A stretch of DNA of 64,000 bases from Paraburkholderia nodosa (GTDB lineage Bacteria > Pseudomonadota > Gammaproteobacteria > Burkholderiales > Burkholderiaceae): assembly GCF_001718195.1 (NCBI RefSeq), contig NZ_MCNV01000010.1:124001-188000 (forward strand). Reading direction: 5' to 3'. Within the stretch, counting starts at the first letter, position 1. Each line of letters starts with the position of its first letter. This document shows positions 17,030 to 25,014 of the stretch, in pieces. A program made the translations under genes and the position numbers. The notes beneath the pieces are model-generated. The model was not told where the DNA came from, searched no databases, and worked only from the letters and a program-made list of their open reading frames with translations.

Positions 17030-18601
17030 TCACGTCTCGCGCGTGCGCGCCGCTTCACGCTCCAGGTAGCGCAGGAATTCGTCAGCGGGCATGGCCTTCG
17101 CATAGAGCCAGCCCTGAGCGAACTGCACGCCGCGCTCGCGCAGATATTGCGCTTGCGCCTCGGTTTCCACCCCCTCGGCGACCATCAGCAGGTCGAGGCT
17201 GCGCGCCATTTCGATGATGTGCGGCACGATCTTGTTCATTTCCTCGCCGCTCGCCAGCGAGAGGAGGAACGAGCGGTCGATCTTGATGCCATCCACGGGC
17301 AATGCCTGCAGATACGAGAGACTCGAATATCCCGTGCCGAAATCGTCGATGAAGATGCGGTGGCCGGCTGCGCGAAACGCTTCGAGAACGGGTGCGGAGC
17401 TGGCCGTATCCATGAGCGTGCGCTCAATCGCTTCGAACCAGATTTGTTCGGGGCGCACGCCATATTTCGCGAGGCTCGCCTTGAGGGTTTGGAGCACGCG
17501 TGTGTCGGCGAGATCCTTGCCGGCAAGATTGAGCGAGACGTGCAGATCGCGGCGACGCGCGAGCATCGCGCCTACGCCCTCGAACACGGACCGTATGACC
17601 TGATCGGTGATGGGCTCGATGAGATCGAGCGACTCCGCCATCGGAATGAACGTGTCGGGCGCGACAAGGGTGCCGTCTTCGAGCTTCCAGCGCACGAGCG
17701 CTTCGGCGCCGACGCAGCGCCCGCTCTCCAGCGAGACGAGCGGCTGCAGCCACGCCACGAACTGGCGCCGACGGATGCCCTGCAGCATCGCGTTGCGCGG
17801 CGTGCGCAGCGTGCGGCGCCAGCGCAGGACGAGCCACGTGCCGATGGCGCTCAGGACGAGCGCGGGCGGTAGCAGCGTTCTGAGCTGCGCCGGCACGTCG
17901 CGGCGCATGCGGTCCTCGGGCTCGTATGCGACCACCGCAATGGGATAACGGCTCGAGCGCTCGACGACGTAATAGCGGCCTTCGAAATACGGGCTGCCGG
18001 TGCGCTGGAGCGCGGCGCGTACGAGGGCGTCGTCCGTGTGCGGCCAGCTTGAAATCACGGCGCCGTGCTGCGTTTCGAGCACGGTGAGCTTGATGGTGTC
18101 GTCGAGCGGCACGATGTCGAGGTAGAAGCGCGGATCGATCACCACGACGTGGTTGCCCAGGCGCACGTTGAGCATCTGCCGCTCGTTGCCGCGCTTGCCG
18201 ACTTCGGTATGCCAGGCGGTGAAGCCGCCTGCATAGGTCCATTCGGGCGGCGGCAACGCGATGTCGACAGCGCCGTGCAGCGAACTGCAGCGCAGCCGCA
18301 TGTCATGGGTCGAGGCGACTTCGCGAATGTATCGAAACTGCTCCTCGACCTGCCGCAGGCGCTGCATGTGGTCGTTCGTGCACGGCGTGTCGGGGTACGA
18401 CATGAGCTGGCGCAGCGCGGAGTCGGCTTCGGAGGTGACCAGTTCGGCGCGCAGCAGCGCGCGATTCGAAAAGACGTCCACCTGTTGGCGCTGCTGGCGT
18501 TCGTTGACGGCGTCCGACGCATACACTGCCGCCGTGAGCGTTGCCAGGACGGCGAACGCCACGACACAATAGGTCGTCAGGGCGGTGAGTCGGCTGCTCA
18601 T
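17030..18601 (-). CDS. CSS-motif EAL cyclic-di-GMP phosphodiesterase (PdeC-like)
   Basis: Inner-membrane c-di-GMP phosphodiesterase of 523 residues. TM1 is at about 8-28 and TM2 at 243-260. Between them is a periplasmic CSS domain with Cys74 and CSS at 105-107, cysteines that form a redox-sensitive disulfide in E. coli PdeC-type enzymes. The EAL domain starts at GAEALVRW (Glu300) and keeps FIDDFGTGYSS, DGIKIDRSF and VAEGVETEAQ, so catalysis is expected. A diguanylate cyclase gene lies 193 bases upstream on the same strand, giving a make/break pair for c-di-GMP. Confidence 0.9.
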   Translation of the reverse strand: MSSRLTALTTYCVVAFAVLATLTAAVYASDAVNERQQRQQVDVFSNRALLRAELVTSEADSALRQLMSYPDTPCTNDHMQRLRQVEEQFRYIREVASTHDMRLRCSSLHGAVDIALPPPEWTYAGGFTAWHTEVGKRGNERQMLNVRLGNHVVVIDPRFYLDIVPLDDTIKLTVLETQHGAVISSWPHTDDALVRAALQRTGSPYFEGRYYVVERSSRYPIAVVAYEPEDRMRRDVPAQLRTLLPPALVLSAIGTWLVLRWRRTLRTPRNAMLQGIRRRQFVAWLQPLVSLESGRCVGAEALVRWKLEDGTLVAPDTFIPMAESLDLIEPITDQVIRSVFEGVGAMLARRRDLHVSLNLAGKDLADTRVLQTLKASLAKYGVRPEQIWFEAIERTLMDTASSAPVLEAFRAAGHRIFIDDFGTGYSSLSYLQALPVDGIKIDRSFLLSLASGEEMNKIVPHIIEMARSLDLLMVAEGVETEAQAQYLRERGVQFAQGWLYAKAMPADEFLRYLEREAARTRET

Positions 18602-18794
18602 GGCGTACGGTCGGGCTCCGGCGTCGCGGACGAAGGCGACGCGCGGCCTTCGTCGATCGCCGCTGCCGATGGTAGCGTCTTTCCGCTGGCGGCGACGCGC
18701 TGCTGTCCGGCGCGCAAGCGCAATCGCAGTGGCCGACGGGGTTCCGGCTCATGCGTGGCGCATGAATGCGGCCACCGGGATCGGCAAACCCACG

Positions 18795-20525
18795 TCAGGC
18801 ACGCGCTGGATCGATCGATCGGGAATCCTCTGCAACGACGCGATTGCGGCCGCCTGTCTTCGCGGTATAGAGCCGCCGGTCGGCGACCTGCATGAGCGCT
18901 TCATAGTGGGCGGGGCAGTCGGCGGGACTGGCCGCCACCCCAATCGAGACGGTGAATGCAATCGCATCCGGGTTCACGGCTTCGCCCGGCACACTGGCGC
19001 CATGCGCCGAGTCTGCCGCGTGCGCTTCGACCGCCCGGCGGATGCGCTCGGCAACGCTCGCGGCCGTCGTGAGATCGGCGCCGGGAAGCAGCGCCGCGAA
19101 TTCCTCGCCGCCCACGCGCGCAGGCATTTCCGCGCTGCGCAGGTTGTTGCGCAGGATGTCCGCGAAGATCACCAGCACGCGGTCGCCGGCCGCGTGGCCG
19201 AAGCGGTCGTTCACGCGCTTGAAGTAGTCGATATCGAGCATCAGCATCGCCACGGCGGGCGCCGCCGTTTCAGCGCCCTCGCGGGCGGCGCGTTCCAGTG
19301 TTTCGTCGAATACTTCCTGGAAGCGCCGGCGGTTCGCGAGGCCGGTGAGCGGATCGCTGCGCGCGAGCGTTTCAAGCCGCGTACTCGCTTCGACGTACTG
19401 GCCGAATATGTGCTTGACGATGCGCAGCGTGCCGACGAGCAGCACCGCGATCGCCAGCCAGGCGACGATCAGCGGGCTGTTGAACACGCGGCGCGCTGCT
19501 GCGAGCGTGAGTTCTGAGTCGTCCGTGTCCGTGAGCAGGATCCAGTGCGTATCGCCCACGTGCTGGAACAGCAGATACCGGCCCGAGTGCACGGCGTAGC
19601 CCTTGCCGCGCTTTAACCAGGCCGCCGCCGACGCTCGCGCGACGTCGAGCAGATACGGATCGAAGCGCGCGGGACGCTGCGCCGTGATCTCGCCATTGAC
19701 GAAGTAGACAAGGTCGCCGTTACTGTTCAGCAGGCCGAACTCGGCAGGCGCCTCGTCGTCGGTCAGGTTCGAGGTGGCGAGCTGAAGCGCGAGCAGGCGC
19801 GAGGGTGCGACGTCCATCACCACGGCGCCGCGAAACTGTCCGTTCGTGTAGACGGGCGCGCTGAGCGTGGCGATCGCCTCGCTCTTTTTCGATTCCGTAT
19901 AGATCGGAGTCCAGACGATATCGCGTCCCCGATTCTGGCCGGTGGCATGCAGGCGGTAGTAGGGCATGGTGCTGAAGCGCCGCAACAGGTCGGGCGCGTG
20001 CGCGTCCGGGCGCTCGGGCGAGAGCACGTACAGGCCGTTGGCCGAGATATACGCGACCGTGCTTTGCACCGCGTCGGCGTGCTGGCTGATCGCGAGGAGC
20101 GGGCTGATCGAGCGCGCGAGCACGATGTCGGCGGGCAGTGCGGCGGCGTCGCGGTCAAACCCCTCGATTCCCGCGAGCCCTTGCGCATTGGTGCCGAAAA
20201 CGCGCGGTCCATCCATCGCGCCGGGAGCCTCCCATTGCGGCCGGCCGCTGTCGCGCAGCGCGGCCTGCACCTTCGGATTCTGCAAGCCGGCGCGCTGCTG
20301 GCCCGGCGAAGCGAGCAGATGTTCCGCATAGTCGCGCAGGAACAGCAGGCGCCGGCGCTCTGCGGAAATCAGCGCGTCCACGCCTACGGCGCGCACCTCC
20401 AGGTCGCGCTGGCGGCTATGGAGGTCGTAGCGCGTCATCTGGTAGAGCTGGCGCAGGCCGACGCCGCTCACCAGCGCCATGGCCGCAAGAAAGCACACCG
20501 TCACCACGAGATGCGGGCGTTTCAT
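18795..20525 (-). CDS. Membrane diguanylate cyclase with Cache-type sensor (GGEEF)
   Basis: Diguanylate cyclase of 576 residues. TM1 is at about 6-24, then a long extracytoplasmic double-Cache-like sensor (LFLRDYAEHLLAS to HVGDTHWILLTDTD), TM2 in LIVAWLAIAVLLVGTL, and a GGDEF domain with LTGLANRRRF and active-site GGEEF at 472-476. The inhibitory-site position reads RSAE instead of RxxD, so product feedback may be weak. The ATG at 20525 is chosen because it precedes TM1; the reading frame extends 46 codons further up without a TM or conserved residues. The CSS-EAL gene follows. Confidence 0.88.
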   Translation of the reverse strand: MKRPHLVVTVCFLAAMALVSGVGLRQLYQMTRYDLHSRQRDLEVRAVGVDALISAERRRLLFLRDYAEHLLASPGQQRAGLQNPKVQAALRDSGRPQWEAPGAMDGPRVFGTNAQGLAGIEGFDRDAAALPADIVLARSISPLLAISQHADAVQSTVAYISANGLYVLSPERPDAHAPDLLRRFSTMPYYRLHATGQNRGRDIVWTPIYTESKKSEAIATLSAPVYTNGQFRGAVVMDVAPSRLLALQLATSNLTDDEAPAEFGLLNSNGDLVYFVNGEITAQRPARFDPYLLDVARASAAAWLKRGKGYAVHSGRYLLFQHVGDTHWILLTDTDDSELTLAAARRVFNSPLIVAWLAIAVLLVGTLRIVKHIFGQYVEASTRLETLARSDPLTGLANRRRFQEVFDETLERAAREGAETAAPAVAMLMLDIDYFKRVNDRFGHAAGDRVLVIFADILRNNLRSAEMPARVGGEEFAALLPGADLTTAASVAERIRRAVEAHAADSAHGASVPGEAVNPDAIAFTVSIGVAASPADCPAHYEALMQVADRRLYTAKTGGRNRVVAEDSRSIDPARA

Positions 20526-20727
20526 GACTATGCTGGAGAAGCCGTGCGGCCGCGTGCGGCCTGGCGTGTGCTGCATGAAGCCCTCGGGGGACTGTGACTG
20601 GACGCGCGCGCATCGCATTGCAGCGTGGCCCGGCAGCGCGTTTGCGGACATCGCGATGAGCATAGCATCGCCTGTCAGAACCGCGCCGCATGCCGCCTCA
20701 GACGTCCCGGATCGCTCCGGGTGTCAC

Positions 20728-21369
20728 TCAACCGCGCCAGGCCGAATGGCGGATCACGCTGCAGAAGTTGCCGGCATGGAAGTGCGGGTCCTTGTCGGCG
20801 AGCACGTCGGCCTTGACGTTGCCGAACGTCGTGGCGGGCTTGTGCTTGATGCCGTCATAGAAGGTCTGGATGATGTCCTCCTTGAAGTGCTCGCTGCGCG
20901 GGTGCGCGTGCACCACGGCCTCGCGTTCGGTGTCGCTGAAGCGGTCGTAGGCAATGCCGAGCACGTCCATCTCGACGCCGGCCGTCACGAGCGCGATCAC
21001 CGGATGCATGTGCTGCGGGATGCCCGGCGTCGTATGCAGCGCGATGGCGGTCCACACGAGGTCGATGTCCTGCTGCGAGATGCCATGGCCGCGCAGGAAG
21101 TCGCGCGCGGCATTCGCGCCGTCTACTTCGAAGCGCTCGTGCTCGCTGCTGTGCGCGTGCGTGAGGCCCATGTCATGAAACATTGCGCCGGCGTACAGCA
21201 GTTCGCGATCGAACTTCAGGCCGAGCCGGCGGCCGGCCAGCGCGCCGAAGTAATAGACGCGGCTCGAATGATGGAACAGCAGCGGCGATTCGGTGTCGCG
21301 CACGAGTTCGGTGATTTCGCGGGCGAGCTTGCTGTCGGGGATGGCGACATCGGCGAGGGTCGGGGTCAT
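20728..21369 (-). CDS. HD-domain protein, cyanamide-hydratase-like
   Basis: Metal-dependent HD hydrolase/lyase of 213 residues. FHHSSRVYYFG (His33/34), GAMFHDMGL with the HD pair at 65-66, and FEVDGANAARDFL with TAIALHTTPG follow the pattern of the cyanamide hydratase (Cah/DDI2) subgroup of HD proteins. Whether cyanamide is the substrate is uncertain; many bacterial members are uncharacterised. The ATG at 21369 gives the usual family length. It stands alone, about 200 bases upstream of the cyclase gene on the same strand. Confidence 0.7.
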   Translation of the reverse strand: MTPTLADVAIPDSKLAREITELVRDTESPLLFHHSSRVYYFGALAGRRLGLKFDRELLYAGAMFHDMGLTHAHSSEHERFEVDGANAARDFLRGHGISQQDIDLVWTAIALHTTPGIPQHMHPVIALVTAGVEMDVLGIAYDRFSDTEREAVVHAHPRSEHFKEDIIQTFYDGIKHKPATTFGNVKADVLADKDPHFHAGNFCSVIRHSAWRG

Positions 21370-21706
21370 CTGGATGCTCCGTCGGGGTGGGTGATGAGCT
21401 CTATTCTGGGCGGCGCCAGGGTTGTCCTCAATCGACGGATGCCGTGGTTTTCTGCCAATTCGACCGAAATTGGGCCATCGCGGATTCGCGGCGCATAGCG
21501 GCGGTGCCGATAGCGGCAAAATTTCGCCGCAATCCGGGATTAGCGGCGATAATCGGCAAAATCGATTCGATCGGCGCGCATTTCATGCGCCTTGCATCGG
21601 GCGGCGAGATCCGGCCCGCGAATCGCACATTGGGCGCACGGGGAACGCTGCAGGGAACGCGCCGCGCCAACCAGGTCGGTAAGAACAAGAACCCACGCGA
21701 CAGACT
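21370..21706. other. Gene-free divergent spacer with a near-palindrome
   Basis: This 337-base spacer separates the HD gene and the membrane kinase gene, which are divergent. I see no gene in it. It contains a near-perfect palindrome (GCGGCAAAATTTCGCCGC, 21513-21530) and repeated TAGCGGC words. It must hold the promoters of both flanking genes. Confidence 0.6.
21513..21530. promoter_or_regulatory. Near-palindrome upstream of the membrane kinase
   Basis: GCGGCAAAATTTCGCCGC pairs at eight of nine positions and is AT-rich in the centre, a typical operator shape. It lies about 180 bases upstream of the kinase start. No binding protein can be named. Confidence 0.35.
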
Positions 21707-23194
21707 ATGTACTCGATCCTGCCAGCGTTCGTGTCCGCGTTATTTCTCGGATTCGGCGTCTACGTGCTCCTGACCGAGGGCTTCACGCGCCTCTCGGTGC
21801 CGTTCGCCCTGATGTGCGCGACCACGTTCTTCTGGCAGGGCACCTGGGCCTTTCTGTTCCAGACGTCCGCCCCCGAACTGTCCGGCGTGCTCGTGAAGGT
21901 CGGATACTTTTTCATCCTCTTTCTGCCTACCACGTTCTATCACTTCGTGACGGAAGTGAGCGCCCGGCGCGGCGAACGCCCGCTCCTCATCGCCTCGTAT
22001 CTGCTCAGCGTGCTGCTCGCGGCGCTGCTGCTGTTGAGCGATTCCGTCGTGGACGGCTACGGCACGTTCTTCTTCGGCAAGTATCCGAAGGCGGGCATGC
22101 TGCATCCCGTGCACGTGGCGCAGACCGTGCTGCTCGCGTGCCGCAGCGCTTGGCTGCTGTACGCCGCGCGCGGTCAGACGCACGCGCACGATCGCCGCAA
22201 GCTGCTCGACCTGTGCTTCGTGAGTCTCGGCCTGTACACACTCGCCGCCACCGATTACGCCGTCAATTACGGGCTCGCGTTCTATCCCGTGGGCGCGGTG
22301 TTCATCGCGATCAGCCTTGGCATTCTCGCGGTCACGATTGTGCGTTTCGGCCTCATGCGCCCGTACCTCATCGCGGCTACGGTGGCGCACGAAGTCGCCA
22401 CGCCGCTCGCGGCCATCGGCATGCATGCGGAGGAAATCGGCAACGTGTTGCCCGAACTCATGCGCGGTTATCAGCTGGCCGTGCAGCACCAGTTGTGCGT
22501 GGACGGACTCTATCCCGGTCAGTCGGAGCGCCTTTCCTCGCTCGCCACCTCGATACGCCGCCAGGTGGACAGCACGAGCACCGTGGTCGAAATGTCGCTG
22601 GCTTCGTTCACGCTCGACCGGCTCGACCGCCGCAGCTTCGAGACCTACCCGGTGCGCTCCTGCGTGAATGCCGCGCTCGAGCGCTTTCCATTCCGCACTG
22701 GCGAGCGCGACATGGTCGAGGTGGCACCCATCGACGCACAACTGAGTTTCTCGGGCTCGGATTCGCTCGTCGTGTTCGTGCTGTTCAATCTGCTCAAGAA
22801 CGCGCTCTTCGCGATTCACGCGGAAATGGCCGAACGAAGCGACAGGGTGAGCGATTACGTGGGCCGCGTGGAGATCAGTGCAACGAGCGAAGCGGGCTTT
22901 TGCGTGCTGCGCTTTACCGACAACGGTTGCGGCATTCCCGCCGATATCCTGCCGCGCGTGTTCGATCCGTTTTATTCGACCAAGGCGCACGGGCGCGGGG
23001 CCGGCATGGGCCTCACATTCTGCCGCCGCGTGGCGGAGGCGCTGGGCGGCACGATCGCCTGCGAGTCCGAGCCGCACGTGTACACCACCTTCACGATCCG
23101 CCTGCCCGAGCCCGGCACGAGCGCCGACCGCGCGCTGCACGATGCGCCGGCGAAACCCCGCCGCTTTCCGGCGGGGCAGGATTTCGCGGGCTAG
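21707..23194 (+). CDS. Multi-TM sensor histidine kinase, LqsS/PhcS/CqsS-like
   Basis: Membrane kinase of 495 residues. About six or seven TM helices fill residues 1-215 without a large periplasmic domain. The kinase core follows: H box VAHEVATPLAAI (His228), N box LFNLLKNALFAI, G1 FTDNGCGIP, F box FDPFYSTK and G2 GAGMGLTFC. A polytopic sensor fused to a kinase is the layout of the quorum-sensing kinases LqsS, CqsS and PhcS. A response regulator lies 0.8 kb away with a thioesterase gene between. The signal and any synthase are not in the window; the quorum-sensing role is inference. Confidence 0.78.
   Translation: MYSILPAFVSALFLGFGVYVLLTEGFTRLSVPFALMCATTFFWQGTWAFLFQTSAPELSGVLVKVGYFFILFLPTTFYHFVTEVSARRGERPLLIASYLLSVLLAALLLLSDSVVDGYGTFFFGKYPKAGMLHPVHVAQTVLLACRSAWLLYAARGQTHAHDRRKLLDLCFVSLGLYTLAATDYAVNYGLAFYPVGAVFIAISLGILAVTIVRFGLMRPYLIAATVAHEVATPLAAIGMHAEEIGNVLPELMRGYQLAVQHQLCVDGLYPGQSERLSSLATSIRRQVDSTSTVVEMSLASFTLDRLDRRSFETYPVRSCVNAALERFPFRTGERDMVEVAPIDAQLSFSGSDSLVVFVLFNLLKNALFAIHAEMAERSDRVSDYVGRVEISATSEAGFCVLRFTDNGCGIPADILPRVFDPFYSTKAHGRGAGMGLTFCRRVAEALGGTIACESEPHVYTTFTIRLPEPGTSADRALHDAPAKPRRFPAGQDFAG
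23156..23176. terminator. Strong hairpin at the 3' end of the kinase gene
   Basis: CCCCGCCG, CTTTC loop, CGGCGGGG: a perfect 8-bp GC stem inside the last codons of the kinase gene and about 40 bases from the end of the convergent thioesterase gene. It may terminate or separate the two converging transcripts. No U tract is present. Confidence 0.45.
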
Positions 23195-23218
23195 TTCAGG
23201 TAGCCGGGTTCAATCCGC

Positions 23219-23716
23219 TCAGTTCGAACCCGAAGGCAGGACCAGCTCGTATTCCTTCACGCGCTCGATGATGCCGGGCGGAAAGCGGCGAATGCGCTTA
23301 TCGGTGCCGGCAAAGAGGATCTGCTGATAGCCGAGCGAAACGGGCCGCCCGTCCACGCAAAAGCGGAACACGAGATACGCGGAGCACTGACGCACCTGGA
23401 AGGTGTTGAGGTAGCAATCCACGCGCTGGAACGGAAAGGTTTCCTGCACGTATTCCTGGTGTGCGCGCTTGGTGACGAACACGCCCCCCGAGGCGAGCAG
23501 ATTGTTGTGAATGCACTCGTGAAACCAGCGTTCGCGGCAAATGCCCTGCCATTCGAAATAACGGGCGAAATAGGTGTTCATGAATGCGTTCGAGTCCTTC
23601 AGGTAGATGTCGATGACGTGATGAAACGTTTTGGTCGGCGTAGCTTCCATGATTTCGTCGGAGAATCCGGCGGTGCCACGGGACAGGACGGCGGGAATGG
23701 ATTCGCGTGCGTACAT
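23219..23716 (-). CDS. Hotdog-fold acyl-CoA thioesterase, enediyne-TE-like
   Basis: Single hotdog-domain protein of 165 residues. The signature DSNAFMNTYFARYFEWQGICRE-type region resembles thioesterases of the 4-hydroxybenzoyl-CoA/enediyne (TEBC) group, where the Asp or Asn near this motif lies in the active site. Here the first motif residues read YLKDSNAF, with FARYFEWQG after. GGAG about ten bases before the ATG at 23716 supports the start. It lies between the LqsS/PhcS-like kinase and the response regulator, converging with the former and divergent from the latter. It may process a fatty-acyl thioester, possibly a signal precursor; that is speculation. Confidence 0.7.
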   Translation of the reverse strand: MYARESIPAVLSRGTAGFSDEIMEATPTKTFHHVIDIYLKDSNAFMNTYFARYFEWQGICRERWFHECIHNNLLASGGVFVTKRAHQEYVQETFPFQRVDCYLNTFQVRQCSAYLVFRFCVDGRPVSLGYQQILFAGTDKRIRRFPPGIIERVKEYELVLPSGSN

Positions 23717-23757
23717 CAGAGTGACTCCAGATAGGGACTGCAGGCGGCAGCCGCGCG

Positions 23758-23779
23758 TGCCTCCGGAGAAACGGAGGCA
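23758..23779. promoter_or_regulatory. Hairpin in the leader of the thioesterase gene
   Basis: TGCCTCCG, GAGAAA, CGGAGGCA: a perfect 8-bp stem with a 6-base loop, 42 bases upstream of the thioesterase start, within the 296-base divergent region shared with the response regulator. It could be an operator or an RNA structure. Confidence 0.45.
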
Positions 23780-24012
23780 TGCACCATTCTCTTCGCGTTC
23801 CTCTTCATCCAATACCGTGCTCCCCACATACGCAAACCGCTTCATGCTCGCTGGGTGCGATAACGTTTGCGCGCGTTCGATTGAGCGCGCACCTGCGGCT
23901 TCGGGTTGCTGTGTCCAGGCGAGACGCCGCATAATCGACATGTTTTCCGCGCGGTGCCGCTCCAGGTGTCGGGCGCGCCGCATGAGGCGCAGCGCGCTTA
24001 CCGAGATCCAGC

Positions 24013-24996
24013 ATGAGTTCCATCGTCAGACAGCCGGTTTACCATCCCGTCTCCGTCGTTTTCCTCGACGACAGCCCCGACTTCCTCTACGCGCTGCGCG
24101 GGCTCTTTCCGGGCGCGGGCACGGATCGCTACTTCACGAGCGCAAGAGAAGCGCTGGCCTTCGTCGCTTCGCACGAGGCGCGGCAGAGTGCGCGCAACCC
24201 CGCTGCGGGCGCGGCATGGTCGGAGTTCGAGAAGCGCGGCGGCAACGCGCTCGGTGAGGACGTAATGACCGACGCGGCGCGCTTCGGCGATATCGCGGCG
24301 CTCGTCGTGGACTACGAAATGCCGGAGATGACCGGCGTCGACTTCCTGGCCGCCGCGAAGGACGTGGCGTGCACGCGCATCCTGCTCACGGCCACGGCCG
24401 ACGAATCACACGCGGTGGAGGCGTTCAACGCGGGGCTGATCGACTTTTACGTGAAGAAGTCCGATCCGGCGATGACCCGCAAGCTGCGCGGCGCGATAGA
24501 AGACGCCAAGCGCAAGTTCTGCGCACGGCGCGGCCATATCGGCGTGCACGGCGTGGGCGCGATCTACGCGAACCGGCGCGTCGCCGACGTGCTGCACGAA
24601 GTCGCGCAGCGCGAGCGCATCGTCGAGTACTACTGGCGCCCCGAGCAGAACGCCGTGCTCACGTTCGACGCCGAAGGCAACGCCGGCGTGTTTCTCGCGT
24701 GGGACAGTCACGACTGGGCGGCACAATGCGATGTCGTGACCGACGAAGGCGGTCCCGAAGCGTTGCGCGAGGAAATGGCGGCGCGCCGCGTCATGCCGGT
24801 GTACTGGCCGAACGAGGCGTATCGGCCCGGCATGTCGCGCGTGGAGTTCGCCACGCCGCAGCCGGTGGCGGGACTCGACGACACGCATACGAGCTGGACC
24901 CGTATCGGCGATCCTGGACTTGCGCCCGGGTTGATCACGTTTGCCGCATGGCGGGCGGCGCAAGGCGCGCCCGGTGAGGGCGGGCGCCTTGCGTGA
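24013..24996 (+). CDS. Response regulator with uncharacterised C-terminal domain
   Basis: Protein of 327 residues. The receiver domain shows Asp19/Asp20 (VVFLDDSPDF), phosphoacceptor Asp100 (ALVVDYEMPEMTG), Thr126 and Lys148/149. An insertion of roughly 40 residues lies between the first helix/strand pair and the Asp100 strand, longer than a standard receiver. Residues about 155-327 form a domain with no helix-turn-helix, GGDEF, EAL or kinase motif (for example VEYYWRPEQNAVLTFDAEGN). LqsR-type regulators also pair a receiver with an unusual output domain. It is divergent from the thioesterase and near the membrane kinase, its likely partner. Confidence 0.75.
   Translation: MSSIVRQPVYHPVSVVFLDDSPDFLYALRGLFPGAGTDRYFTSAREALAFVASHEARQSARNPAAGAAWSEFEKRGGNALGEDVMTDAARFGDIAALVVDYEMPEMTGVDFLAAAKDVACTRILLTATADESHAVEAFNAGLIDFYVKKSDPAMTRKLRGAIEDAKRKFCARRGHIGVHGVGAIYANRRVADVLHEVAQRERIVEYYWRPEQNAVLTFDAEGNAGVFLAWDSHDWAAQCDVVTDEGGPEALREEMAARRVMPVYWPNEAYRPGMSRVEFATPQPVAGLDDTHTSWTRIGDPGLAPGLITFAAWRAAQGAPGEGGRLA
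24959..24993. terminator. Hairpin between convergent response regulator and chemoreceptor genes
   Basis: CGCAAGGCGC pairs with GCGCCTTGCG, with an inner GCCC/GGGC stem and a two-base bulge. It covers the last codons before the regulator stop (24994-24996) and lies 19 bases from the chemoreceptor stop. A bidirectional terminator is likely, although no U run follows. Confidence 0.5.
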
Positions 24997-25014
24997 TCAC
25001 CTCGCGACCGACGA

